Assembly (NCBI GenBank): GCA_963753385.1
Contig: CAVWCC010000008.1
Span: 620,001 to 684,000 of the forward strand
DNA: 64,000 nt
Source of the DNA: JALZKA01 sp963753385
GTDB lineage: Bacteria > Actinomycetota > Thermoleophilia > Solirubrobacterales > 70-9
Direction of reading: 5' to 3'
This document shows, one piece after another, positions 32,434-41,419 of this stretch. The stretch's first letter is position 1. Each line of letters opens with the position of its first letter. The translations under genes and the position numbers were made by a program. The notes beneath the pieces are model-generated. The model saw only the letters and a program-made list of their open reading frames with translations, did not search any database and was not told the DNA's origin.

Positions 32434-34217
32434 CTGCCGACCGCCCCGACTACCTGCGCCCGGTGCCGGCCGGAGGGGCCGGCGCCGCTCCCGCCGAGGA
32501 GCCCTTGCTGGAAGATTCCGGCACGCCCGGCCTGACCGGCCCGCTCGGGCGCGGCAACTCGACGATGTTCATCACCGACGTGATCGTCGAGCTTGGGTAC
32601 GCGAGCCGCGAGCGGGTGGACGACGCGATCGACAAGGCGCGCCTGGCCGGTCGTTCGCCCGAGGCGATCCTGCTGGAGCAGAAGCTCCTCGACTCGGACC
32701 AGCTCTCCCGCGCGATGGCCGAGCGCTACGGCCTCCGCCACGTCGATCTGAACGTCTACCACGTCGATATGGGCGCCGCGAACATGCTCTCGCCGGGCGC
32801 CGCCCGTCGTTACAGGGCGGTCCCTGTCGGCTATGTCGACAGCGACACTCTCCTGCTCGCGATGGCCGACCCGGCCAACGTGATCGCGATCGACGACGTG
32901 CAGATGATCACCGGCCTCGCCTGCGAGGTCGCAGTCGCCGCCGAGGAGGACATCGAGGCACTGATCCTTCGCCTCAATACGCTCGAGACCGCGGTCTCCG
33001 AGGCGATCGAGGAGGACGAGGAGGAGGGCGAGCCGCAGGTCACCGAGCTGCGCGAGTCCGCCGAGGACGCGCCGGTCATCAAGCTCGTCTACTCGATCCT
33101 CGGCCAGGCAGCGACCGAGGGGGCGTCGGACATCCACTTCGAGCCGGGCGAGGGCGAGATGCGGGTCCGCTTCCGCGTCGACGGCGTTCTCTATGAGGCG
33201 GCGCGGGTGCCGAAGCGGATGATCGCGGGCGTCGTCAGCCGCGTGAAGATCATGAGCGACATGGACATCGCCGAGAAGCGGGTGCCGCAGGACGGGCGCG
33301 TCTCGGTGAACATCGAGGGCCGCAAGGTGGACCTCCGTATCACCACCCTGCCGACGCAGCGTGGCGAGGGCTGCACCATCCGGATCCTCGACAAGGAGCA
33401 GGCGCTCCGGACCCTCGATCAGCTCGGGCTCGAGGGCGATCCTCGCCAGCGCTACGAGGAGTCCTTCCACAAGCCGTACGGGGCGATCCTCGTCACCGGC
33501 CCGACCGGCTCGGGCAAGTCGACGTCGCTCTACGCGACGCTGAACGAGATCAACGCCGTCGAGCGCAACATCATCACGATCGAGGACCCGGTCGAGTACC
33601 GCCTCGACGGCATCAACCAGATTGGCGTCAACCGTCGCGCCGGCCTGACCTTCGCGGCCGGGTTGCGCTCGATCCTCCGCGCCGACCCCGACGTGATCAT
33701 GGTCGGCGAGATCCGCGACGCCGAGACCGCCCGCATCGCAATCGAATCCGCGCTCACCGGGCACCTGGTGCTGACCACGCTGCACACGAACGACGCCCCG
33801 GGCGCGATCGTCCGGCTCCAGAAGATGGGGATCGAGAGCTTCCTGACCGCCTCGGCGGTCGACTGCGTCGTCGCCCAGCGCCTGGCGCGAAAGCTCTGCT
33901 CCCACTGCAAGCAGCGGACAGTCGTGCCGCTGGCGGCGCTGAGCGAGGCGGGTTTCCGCGTGGGCGCTGACGTCGAGGCCTACGAGCCCGTCGGGTGCGG
34001 GCGCTGTTCGGGCTCCGGATACCGCGGCCGCATCGGCCTCTTCTCCGTGATGGTGATGAGCGACCGGATCAAGGAAATGACCGTCGCCCACGCGCCCGAA
34101 GCCGAGCTCACCAAGGTCGCCCGCGAGGAGGGGATGCTGACCCTGCGCGAGGACGGCCTGCTGAAGGTCCGCGCCGGCGTCACCTCGATCGAGGAAGTCG
34201 CGCGCGTCTCGCGCTGA
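32430..34217 (+). CDS. pilB: Type IV pilus assembly ATPase PilB (GspE family)
   Basis: The 595-residue protein starts at ATG 32430 after GGCAGG. Residues about 45-180 form a T2SSE-N/MshEN-like region (ERVDDAIDKARLAGRSPEAI and AARRYRAVPVGYVDSDTLLL), a fold that binds c-di-GMP in several PilB/MshE proteins. The ATPase core has GASDIHFEPGEGEMRVRFRV, Walker A TGPTGSGKST, the Asp box IEDPVEYRL, Walker B ILRADPDVIMVGEIRDAET, and the His box LTTLHTNDAP. A zinc site is formed by CSHCK and CGRC. It powers pilus extension at the inner face of the membrane. Confidence 0.95.
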   Translation: MTADRPDYLRPVPAGGAGAAPAEEPLLEDSGTPGLTGPLGRGNSTMFITDVIVELGYASRERVDDAIDKARLAGRSPEAILLEQKLLDSDQLSRAMAERYGLRHVDLNVYHVDMGAANMLSPGAARRYRAVPVGYVDSDTLLLAMADPANVIAIDDVQMITGLACEVAVAAEEDIEALILRLNTLETAVSEAIEEDEEEGEPQVTELRESAEDAPVIKLVYSILGQAATEGASDIHFEPGEGEMRVRFRVDGVLYEAARVPKRMIAGVVSRVKIMSDMDIAEKRVPQDGRVSVNIEGRKVDLRITTLPTQRGEGCTIRILDKEQALRTLDQLGLEGDPRQRYEESFHKPYGAILVTGPTGSGKSTSLYATLNEINAVERNIITIEDPVEYRLDGINQIGVNRRAGLTFAAGLRSILRADPDVIMVGEIRDAETARIAIESALTGHLVLTTLHTNDAPGAIVRLQKMGIESFLTASAVDCVVAQRLARKLCSHCKQRTVVPLAALSEAGFRVGADVEAYEPVGCGRCSGSGYRGRIGLFSVMVMSDRIKEMTVAHAPEAELTKVAREEGMLTLREDGLLKVRAGVTSIEEVARVSR

Positions 34218-34270
34218 ATCTTCGGACCTGGCGCTCAAGCTTTCGCGCCTGAGCGACGAATAAGTACGCG

Positions 34271-35371
34271 ATGAGCATCGATTTCGCAGCTGTGCTCACG
34301 CGGATGGTCGAGGTCCGCGCGTCGGATGTCCACATTTCCCCGGGCTTCGCGCCGGCGTTGCGCGTGCGTGGTCGCATTACGCCGCTCGACGACCAACCGG
34401 TCCTGAAGCCACAGGACACCCGCGAGATCGTCTACTCGCTCCTCAACGACTCGCAGCGCAAGGCGTTCGAGAACAACAAGCAGCTCGACTTCGCCTACTC
34501 CGTGCCCGGCATGGCGCGCTTCCGCGTCAACTGTTTCTTCCAGCGCGGCTCGATCTCCGCCGCGTTCCGCCACATCCCCAGCGAGATTCAGAGCCTCGAG
34601 TCGCTCGGGCTGCCCCAGGTGCTCGAGGAGTTCTGCCGCAAGCCGCGCGGGTTCGTCCTGGTCACGGGTCCCACGGGCTCGGGCAAGTCGACCTCGTTGG
34701 CCTCGATGATCGACCTGATCAACGAGGAGCGGGCGGAGCACATCCTCACGATCGAGGACCCGATCGAGTTTCTCCATCGACACAAGAGCTGCGTCGTGAA
34801 CCAGCGCGAGATCGGCGCCGACGCGATCGACTTCGCGGCGGCGCTGAAGTCGGCGCTGCGCGAGGACCCGGACGTGATCCTCGTCGGCGAGATGCGCGAC
34901 CTCGAGACGATCTCGACAGCGCTCACCGCCGCCGAGACCGGACACTTGGTGTTCGCGACCCTCCACACCCAGTCCACGGCGCAGACGGTCGACCGGATCA
35001 TCGACGTCTTCCCCCCGCACCAGCAGCAGCAGGTGCGCATGCAGCTCTCGATCGCCCTGCAGGGCATCGTCACGCAGCAGCTCCTGCCGACGGCCGACGG
35101 GTCGTCGCGCGTGGTCGGCTGCGAGGTCTTGATCCCGACGCCCGCCATTCGGAACCTGATCCGCGAGGGCAAGACGCACCAGATCTACTCGGCGCTCCAG
35201 ACGTCGGGGTCGGTTGGGATGCAGACGATGGACGCTCATCTGGCGCAGCTCGTGCGGATGGGCAAGATCACCCCGACCCTGGCGCAGCAGCGCGCTTCGA
35301 TCCCCGAGGAGCTGAAGCGCCTTCTGGGCGGCGGCCCCGGAGCCGCACGGCCCACGGTGGCGGCCGCCTAG
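34271..35371 (+). CDS. pilT: Type IV pilus retraction ATPase PilT
   Basis: The 366-residue protein is a full-length PilT: VRASDVHISPGFAPALRVRG at the N terminus, Walker A TGPTGSGKSTSLASMID, the Asp box TIEDPIEFLH, Walker B REDPDVILVGEMRDLET, the His box ATLHTQSTAQTVDRIIDVFP, and the PilT-specific C-terminal AIRNLIREGKTHQIYSALQT. It drives pilus retraction and twitching. ATG 34271 lies 53 bp after pilB; the gap has no clear terminator. pilC follows after 15 bp. Confidence 0.95.
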   Translation: MSIDFAAVLTRMVEVRASDVHISPGFAPALRVRGRITPLDDQPVLKPQDTREIVYSLLNDSQRKAFENNKQLDFAYSVPGMARFRVNCFFQRGSISAAFRHIPSEIQSLESLGLPQVLEEFCRKPRGFVLVTGPTGSGKSTSLASMIDLINEERAEHILTIEDPIEFLHRHKSCVVNQREIGADAIDFAAALKSALREDPDVILVGEMRDLETISTALTAAETGHLVFATLHTQSTAQTVDRIIDVFPPHQQQQVRMQLSIALQGIVTQQLLPTADGSSRVVGCEVLIPTPAIRNLIREGKTHQIYSALQTSGSVGMQTMDAHLAQLVRMGKITPTLAQQRASIPEELKRLLGGGPGAARPTVAAA

Positions 35372-35386
35372 CGCGAGGGGGAGACT

Positions 35387-36622
35387 GTGGCGAGCTACGC
35401 ATTCAGAGCTGTTGACCTGGCCGGGGTGCCCTCTCGAGGAGAGGTCGACGCGACCTCGAAGGCCCAGGTCACGGAGCAGCTCCGCCAGCGCGGGCTGATC
35501 GTCCTCGACGTCGCCGAGAAGCGCGAGGCGATGAAGCTCGAGTCGATCTTCCAGCGCTTCAAGAACGTGAAGATGCGCTCGCTGGCGGTCTTCTCCCGCC
35601 AGTTTGCGACGCTGATCGCCTCGGGCATGCCGATGCTGCGGTCGCTCTACACGCTCGAGGACCAGACCGAGGATGAGATGCTGAAGAAGGCGATCGTCGC
35701 GCTGCGTCAGGACGTGGAGGCGGGGAGCTCGGTGTCGCAGGCGATGGAGTCGCAGCCGGGTGTGTTCGACCCGCTCTACCGGTCGATGGTGGCTGCCGGC
35801 GAGAGCTCCGGTCGCCTCGAGGAGGCGCTCGACCGCGTCGCCCACCAGCTCGAGCGGCTCGATGCCCTGCAGCGTCAGGTGCGCTCGGCGATGACGTACC
35901 CGGCGGTCGTCTTCACGCTCGCCATCCTGGTGATGTCCGCGGTGGTGGCGTTCATCGTCCCGGTCTTCGTCGGGATCTTCGAGGAGATCGCGGCCGAGAA
36001 TCCCGGCGAGTCCTCGGAGCTGCCGTGGATGACCCAGATCACGGTCGGCATCTCAGACTTCATCACGCAGAAGTGGTACATCCTGCTGCCGATCATCGGG
36101 CTCACCGCCTACGGCTTTGGGCGCTGGAAGTCGAGCGAGGTCGGACGGACACAGTGGGACCGGATCAAGCTGAAGATCCCCTGGCACATCGGCGACGTCG
36201 TCCACAAGGTCGCGCTCGCCCGATGGTCGCGGACCTTCGCGGGCACGATCTCGTCCGGCGTGCCGATCCTCCAGGCGATCAAGATCGCGGGTCAGACGTC
36301 CGGCAACGCGGTGGTCGAGGCGGCGATGGACGACGTCTACGCCTCGGTGCGAAGCGGCGGCTCGATCTCGAAGCCGCTCCAGGACAACCCGGTCTTTCCG
36401 CCGATGGTCTCGCACATGGTCGGTGTCGGTGAGGAGTCCGGTCAGCTCGAGACGATGCTCGAGAAGATCGCCGACTTTTACGAGACCGAGGTTGACGCCA
36501 AGGTCAAGGCCCTCACCTCTCTCATCGAACCGATGATGATCATGTTCGTCGGCGCCGGCGTCGGCTTCATCGTGATCTCGATGTACATGCCGATCTTCTC
36601 GCTCTACGACAAGATCCGATAG
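35387..36622 (+). CDS. pilC: Type IV pilus inner-membrane platform protein PilC (GspF family)
   Basis: The 411-residue protein has the duplicated GspF domain architecture: N-terminal ASYAFRAVDLAGVPSRGEVD, first cytoplasmic domain with FSRQFATLIASGMPMLRSL, membrane helix VFTLAILVMSAVVAFIVPVF, a second helix near ILLPIIGLTAYGFG, second cytoplasmic domain with WSRTFAGTISSGVPILQAI, and C-terminal helix MMIMFVGAGVGFIVISMYMP. It connects the ATPases to the pilin assembly site. The start is GTG 35387 after GAGGGGGAG. Confidence 0.95.
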   Translation: MASYAFRAVDLAGVPSRGEVDATSKAQVTEQLRQRGLIVLDVAEKREAMKLESIFQRFKNVKMRSLAVFSRQFATLIASGMPMLRSLYTLEDQTEDEMLKKAIVALRQDVEAGSSVSQAMESQPGVFDPLYRSMVAAGESSGRLEEALDRVAHQLERLDALQRQVRSAMTYPAVVFTLAILVMSAVVAFIVPVFVGIFEEIAAENPGESSELPWMTQITVGISDFITQKWYILLPIIGLTAYGFGRWKSSEVGRTQWDRIKLKIPWHIGDVVHKVALARWSRTFAGTISSGVPILQAIKIAGQTSGNAVVEAAMDDVYASVRSGGSISKPLQDNPVFPPMVSHMVGVGEESGQLETMLEKIADFYETEVDAKVKALTSLIEPMMIMFVGAGVGFIVISMYMPIFSLYDKIR

Positions 36623-36662
36623 CTTCCGCGCCCTGACGTACCGCGTCGAGGAGGAGGCAGGA

Positions 36663-39137
36663 GTGCTGAGAGGTTTGCGGGTAGGCGTCCTGCTGCTGGC
36701 CCTCGGGTTGGGGCTCGGCGGTGGCGTTGGCGTGGCGCAGGGCAAGCCGAAAGCGAAGCTCAAGGTCCTGACGACCGACCAGAGCTCGATCCTCGACGAG
36801 CGAGCGATCGAGGTGCGCGCCAAGGGCCTCAAGGGCCGTGAGCTGCGCCTCCGCGCCACCTCCCGCACCTTCGACCGGCCGGAGCACAAGAAGCTCAGCA
36901 AGAAGGGCACCGCCCGCAAGGGGGCGCGGGTGGCGACGCTCCGACTGACCTCGAAAGGCCTCGATGCGGTGCGGAGCTGTGAGGCGCGCAAGATCAAGGT
37001 GAAGGGCAAGGGCGCGATCGCGGTTCGCTTCGAGCTGCGGCGCACGACCAGTTACTGCCGTCCGCGACCGATCGACCTCACGAGGGCCGACGAGTGCGAT
37101 CCGATCACGCTCGCGACGGGCGCCACGGCGGGCGAGCCGCTCTGCATGCTGCCGTTCCCTGACGACTTTCACACGACCGAGGACTACACGAGCGCCACCG
37201 GCAGGCGCGTCTCGTTCCAGGACCCGGCGATGCCGAAGAACTCGGGGAACGTCGAGATCGCGGCCGAGCCCTACAACCTGAACGACGGGTTCAGCCCGGG
37301 GCAGACGATCGTCGTCAAGGTGCCGGGAATCGACACGCCGGAGGCGCTCGACGCGACCGGTCCGATTCGCCTCAGCGATCTCTCCCGAAACGACGACGAG
37401 CGCCCGGGGGAGCCCGTGGTCGTGATCGACGCGAAGACCGGCGAGCGCTGGCCGATCTGGGTCGAGATCGACTCGGCCGCCGACACGCCCGGGGAAACGG
37501 CGCTCCTGATCCATCCCGCGCGGAACTTCGACTCCGGCCGGCGCTACATCGTGGCCCTGCGGAACCTGATGCCGGACGCCTACTACTACGAGGAGGGGCT
37601 CGAGGCGCCCGACGGCTTCCGCTACTACCGCGACGACCTGCCGTCCAAGGACGCGGCGATCAACGCCCAGCGCGAGCGCTTCGACCGCGTGTTCCGGAAC
37701 CTCCGCGACGCACAGATCAAGCGGTCGAACCTGTACCTGGCCTGGGACTTCACCGTCGCGAGCGACGAGAACATCGCCGAGCGCATGCTCGCGATACGCA
37801 ACGACGCCTTCGCGGAGCTGGGCGATGATGACCTGGGCGACCAGGCCCTGGCCGGAGCGGCGCCCGAGTTCGACGTAACCTCGGTAGAGACCCTCACGAG
37901 CGCCCAGGACGCGGAGCTCGCGCGGCGGGTGCAGGGAACGTTCGAGGTGCCCTGCTACCTGGAGCCGAACTGCAACCCCGGGGGCACGTTCGACCTCGGG
38001 CCGGACGGCCTGCCGCAGCGGAACGGCACCTACACCGCCAACTTCAACTGCGGGATCCCGCGCAAGGCGGTGGACGTGCCGGCCGCGCCCGGCCGGCCGC
38101 AGGTCTACGGCCACGGGCTGCTCGGCACCGCCTCCCAGGCGACCTCGGACGACCAGCAGATCCTCGGGCAGACGCACAACTTCGTGATCTGCGCGACCGA
38201 CACGATCGGCTTCTCGACCGCCGATGTTCCGAACATTGCCGCAAACGTCCTGCGCCAGCTCGGGAACTTCCCCCAGCTGACCGACCGCGTCCAGCAGGGC
38301 CTCCTCAACACGCTCTTCCTCGGCCGCCTGATGATCCACGCCGACGGCTTCACGTCCGACGCCGCGTTCCACGTGGACGGCACGGACGTCTCCTCGCCGC
38401 CGGTGATCGACGCCTCCCGCCTCTACTACAACGGCAACAGCCAGGGCGGGATCCTCGGTGGAGCAGCGACCGCGGTCGCGCCGGACTGGACGCGCGCCAC
38501 GCTGGGCGTTCCGGCGATGAACTACTCGGTCCTCCTGAACCGCTCGGTCGACTTCGACCTCTACAAGACCATCCTCGACCCGGCCTATCCGAGCCCGCTG
38601 ACCCAGCAGCTGGCCCTGTCGTTGATCCAGATGCTCTGGGACCGAAGCGAGCCGAACGGATACGCGCACCGGATGACCGACGATCCGCTGCCGGACACGC
38701 CGGCGCACGAGGTCCTGCTGAACGTCGCGTTCGGCGACCACCAGGTGACGACCTGGCAGGCGGACGTCGAGGCGCGGACGATCGGTGCCGCCGCGCACGT
38801 GCCGGTCGTCTACGACGGGCGCTGGCCGGGCATCGACGTGCTCTGGGGCGTGCCAGCGATCCCGTCCTACCCCTACACGGAGTCGGCGATCGTCTACTGG
38901 GACTCCGGTCCCACCCGTCCCGACCCTGGGAATCCCAGCGCCCTCATCGGCACCGACCCGCCGCCCGTGGAGAACCTGCCGAACCGCTCAGGCGAGGACC
39001 CCCACGGTGACCCGCGGGTCGCGCCGGAGGAGATGCAGATGGTCTCCGACTTCCTCCGACCCGACGCGCAGAGCCAGATCACCGACACCTGCCTCGGGCT
39101 CCCCTGCTTCGCGGGCGGGTTCACCGGCCCGCCGTAG
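36663..39137 (+). CDS. Large secreted protein, probable alpha/beta-hydrolase (lipase-like)
   Basis: The 824-residue product has a signal peptide (VGVLLLALGLGLGGGVGVAQG), a basic beta-rich N-terminal region (about 30-140), then a long domain starting DECDPITLATGA. Near residue 600 it has LYYNGNSQGGILGGAATAVA, a G-x-S-x-G nucleophile elbow, with upstream VYGHGLLGTASQ and downstream HEVLLNVAFGDHQV, which could provide oxyanion and acid/His elements. It also contains paired cysteines (CYLEPNC, CLGLPC). Extracellular esterase or lipase activity is inferred. I do not recognise a named family. It is unrelated to the pilus genes on both sides. Confidence 0.6.
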   Translation: MLRGLRVGVLLLALGLGLGGGVGVAQGKPKAKLKVLTTDQSSILDERAIEVRAKGLKGRELRLRATSRTFDRPEHKKLSKKGTARKGARVATLRLTSKGLDAVRSCEARKIKVKGKGAIAVRFELRRTTSYCRPRPIDLTRADECDPITLATGATAGEPLCMLPFPDDFHTTEDYTSATGRRVSFQDPAMPKNSGNVEIAAEPYNLNDGFSPGQTIVVKVPGIDTPEALDATGPIRLSDLSRNDDERPGEPVVVIDAKTGERWPIWVEIDSAADTPGETALLIHPARNFDSGRRYIVALRNLMPDAYYYEEGLEAPDGFRYYRDDLPSKDAAINAQRERFDRVFRNLRDAQIKRSNLYLAWDFTVASDENIAERMLAIRNDAFAELGDDDLGDQALAGAAPEFDVTSVETLTSAQDAELARRVQGTFEVPCYLEPNCNPGGTFDLGPDGLPQRNGTYTANFNCGIPRKAVDVPAAPGRPQVYGHGLLGTASQATSDDQQILGQTHNFVICATDTIGFSTADVPNIAANVLRQLGNFPQLTDRVQQGLLNTLFLGRLMIHADGFTSDAAFHVDGTDVSSPPVIDASRLYYNGNSQGGILGGAATAVAPDWTRATLGVPAMNYSVLLNRSVDFDLYKTILDPAYPSPLTQQLALSLIQMLWDRSEPNGYAHRMTDDPLPDTPAHEVLLNVAFGDHQVTTWQADVEARTIGAAAHVPVVYDGRWPGIDVLWGVPAIPSYPYTESAIVYWDSGPTRPDPGNPSALIGTDPPPVENLPNRSGEDPHGDPRVAPEEMQMVSDFLRPDAQSQITDTCLGLPCFAGGFTGPP

Positions 39138-39178
39138 CCGGCGCGTTTGTCGCGGGCCTCCCGGGGCAATGGACGGCC

Positions 39179-39379
39179 ATGGAGACGCCCGAACACGAGG
39201 ACACCGAAAGACTCGACCCCGACGAGGCCGGCCAGGACGCGCCGGATGGCGAGCGCGGGGCACAGCCGCCGTCGGAGGGCGGCGATCCGGAGCCGACCCC
39301 CGGCGAGGACCCGGGTCCCCACGGAAACCCGGCGCAGGACGAAGAGAGCCTGAGCCACGAGCAGCAGGACGCGGGCTGA
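39179..39379 (+). CDS. Small acidic disordered protein (66 aa)
   Basis: An ATG at 39179 opens a 66-residue protein, METPEHEDTERLDPDEAGQD and onwards, consisting almost entirely of Asp, Glu, Pro, Gly, Gln and Ser, with no hydrophobic core. It is probably intrinsically disordered. There is no clear ribosome binding site. Its stop overlaps the possible CTG start of topoisomerase IB (CTGA at 39376-39379), which would couple the two. It may equally be a chance ORF in GC-rich sequence. Confidence 0.4.
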   Translation: METPEHEDTERLDPDEAGQDAPDGERGAQPPSEGGDPEPTPGEDPGPHGNPAQDEESLSHEQQDAG

Positions 39380-40383
39380 CGAGGACGCGCCGTAGCGATC
39401 CCGCGGGGGAGGGAATCACCAGGGTCCGGCGCGGGCGCGGCTTCTCGTTCCATGATCCCGGCGGGAGGACGCTGCGCGACGACGCGCAGCTCGAGCGCAT
39501 CCGCGCGCTGGCGATCCCGCCGGCGTGGACAGACGTCTGGATCTGCCCAGACGAGCGCGGCCACATCCAGGCCGTGGGCATGGACGCTGCGGGGCGGCGC
39601 CAGTATCTCTACCACGAGGCCTGGCGGGCCCAGCGCGACCGCGCCAAGTTCAAGCGCCTGCCGGAGTTCGCGAAGGCGCTGATTCCCGCGCGCGAGGCCC
39701 TTGCGGCCGACCTCGCGCTGAAGGGACTCGTGCGCGAGCGCGTGATGGCCTGCGCGATCCGGCTGCTCGACATCGGGCTGTTCCGCGTGGGCGGGGAGGA
39801 CTACGCAGAGGAGAACGAGAGCTACGGCCTCGCCACCCTCCAGAAGCGCCACGTGAGGGTGCGCGCCGGCGCGATCGCGTTCGAGTTCGTCGGCAAGGGG
39901 GGCGCCGAGCGCGTGCAGACGATCGCCGACCCGGTCGTGCTGCCCACCGTGGTTGCGCTGAAGCGCCGGCAGGGGCTGCCGGCGGATCCGCTGCTTGCCT
40001 ATCGCATGAGCGGGGGCGAGTGGCGCGACGTCACCTCGGCGGAGATCAACCAATGGTTGAAGGATCTTGTGGGCGAGGACTATTCGGCCAAGGACTTCCG
40101 GACCTGGAACGCCACTGTCCTCGCCGCCGTGAAGCTCGCCGGCCGCACGGACGCGCCCGACCGCGCGCAGGCTGTCTCCGCGGTGATCGAGGAGGTCGCC
40201 GAGGTGCTCGGCAACACGCCCGCGGTCTGCCGCGACTCATACATCGATCCACGGGCCCTGGCCCGCTACAAGCGCGGCAGGACGATCAACCGCACTCTGA
40301 AGCGGCTGGCTGCCAACGGCTCGAGGCGTGAGTTCGCCGATCGGGAGACGATCGAGCGGGCTGTGATCCGGCTCCTCGGATAG
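39376..40383 (+). CDS. Type IB DNA topoisomerase (poxvirus/bacterial type)
   Basis: The 335-residue product matches bacterial topoisomerase IB: SDPAGEGITRVRRGRGFSF at the N terminus, IRALAIPPAWTDVWICPDE, GRRQYLYHEAWRAQRDRAKF, and catalytic motifs RLLDIGLFRVGGEDYAEENE with the first Arg, LQKRHVRV, KGGAERVQTI, KDFRTWNAT with His/Arg-region residues, and the active-site Tyr in VCRDSYIDPRAL. It relaxes supercoils through a 3'-phosphotyrosine. No ATG, GTG or TTG lies in frame near the expected N terminus. I propose CTG 39376, preceded by AGGA; ATG near 39169 would add about 70 basic low-complexity residues. Confidence 0.85.
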   Translation: MTRTRRSDPAGEGITRVRRGRGFSFHDPGGRTLRDDAQLERIRALAIPPAWTDVWICPDERGHIQAVGMDAAGRRQYLYHEAWRAQRDRAKFKRLPEFAKALIPAREALAADLALKGLVRERVMACAIRLLDIGLFRVGGEDYAEENESYGLATLQKRHVRVRAGAIAFEFVGKGGAERVQTIADPVVLPTVVALKRRQGLPADPLLAYRMSGGEWRDVTSAEINQWLKDLVGEDYSAKDFRTWNATVLAAVKLAGRTDAPDRAQAVSAVIEEVAEVLGNTPAVCRDSYIDPRALARYKRGRTINRTLKRLAANGSRREFADRETIERAVIRLLG

Positions 40384-40414
40384 CCGAAGGGCGGGCCTTG
40401 CTACCTTCGGTTTC

Positions 40415-41419
40415 GTGGCAAGACTGACCCTGATCGATGGTGGCGCGGCGCCGGCTCAGCCGGCGCCCGATCCGCGCGAGCTGCCCGACGCGGAGGCGCT
40501 CGACGCGTACTCGCGCGCGGTGATGTCGGTAGCGGAGCGCCTCGGACCGTCAGTGGCGAACCTGCGGGTCGAGCGCCGCACCCGGCGTGGGCGCGCTCAG
40601 GGTGGGGGCTCCGGAGTGGTGATCGCGCCCGACGGCTACATCCTCACGTCCGCGCACGTCGTCGACGGCGCCGGCACGGGCGTGATCGCATCGTTGCCCG
40701 ACGGCCGCAGCCTCGACGCCGAGGTCGTCGGCTCGGACCCGCTTTCAGACCTGGCCGTGATCAGGACCGCCGGGGGCGACCTCCCGGCCGCCGAGCTTGG
40801 CGACGCCGGCGAGCTGCGGGTGGGCCAGTTGGTGGTCGCGATCGGCAACCCCCTCGGCTTCACCGGGTCCGTCACCGCCGGTGTGGTCTCGGCCCTCGGG
40901 CGCTCGCTGCCGACCCAGGCACGGGGGCGGTTGGTGGAGAACGTGATCCAGACCGACGCCGCGCTCAACCCCGGGAACTCAGGCGGTGCCCTGGCCGACG
41001 GGCTCGGCCGGGTCGTGGGCATCAACACGGCCGTCGCGGGCGTCGGCCTGGGGCTCGCCGTCCCGATCGACTCGGCGACCCTCCGCATCGTTTCCGCGCT
41101 GCTCTCTGACGGCCGGGTACGGCGCGCCTACCTGGGCATCGCGGGCGGCCCGCGGCCGCTGCCGCCACGCGTGGCCCGAGCGCTCGAGCGCGATGCGGCG
41201 ATCGAGGTCGTCGAGGTCGTCTCCGGCAGCCCGGCCGACAAGGCGGGAATCCGCGCGGAGGACCTGATCACCGACGTCGACGGTCAGCCGGTGGCCGAGG
41301 TCTCGGCGCTTCAGCGCCTGATGGGGCCGGAGCGGATCGGCGTTGCTGTGCCCTTCCGGATCGTCAGGAGCGGGACCGAGCTTGATCTGGAGCTGACTCC
41401 GTCCGAGCTCGAGGGCTGA
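40415..41419 (+). CDS. Trypsin-like serine protease with PDZ domain (HtrA/DegP family)
   Basis: The 334-residue protein has a trypsin-like core with His in YILTSAHVVDGAG, Asp in SDPLSDLAVIRT and Ser in ALNPGNSGGALAD, followed by a PDZ domain (AYLGIAGGPRPLPPRV, VVSGSPADKAGIRAEDLITD). Unlike most HtrA proteins there is no signal peptide or membrane helix: the N terminus is MARLTLIDGGAAPAQPAPDP. A cytoplasmic location, or export by another route, is implied unless the GTG 40415 start is wrong. Its last 56 bp overlap the convergent gene at 41364. Confidence 0.9.
   Translation: MARLTLIDGGAAPAQPAPDPRELPDAEALDAYSRAVMSVAERLGPSVANLRVERRTRRGRAQGGGSGVVIAPDGYILTSAHVVDGAGTGVIASLPDGRSLDAEVVGSDPLSDLAVIRTAGGDLPAAELGDAGELRVGQLVVAIGNPLGFTGSVTAGVVSALGRSLPTQARGRLVENVIQTDAALNPGNSGGALADGLGRVVGINTAVAGVGLGLAVPIDSATLRIVSALLSDGRVRRAYLGIAGGPRPLPPRVARALERDAAIEVVEVVSGSPADKAGIRAEDLITDVDGQPVAEVSALQRLMGPERIGVAVPFRIVRSGTELDLELTPSELEG

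Noticed and set aside
34235..34270. A fourth leader copy before pilT (TGAGCGACGAATAAGTACGC)
   Set aside because: Only the first eight bases match; the hairpin 3' arm and downstream conserved block are absent.
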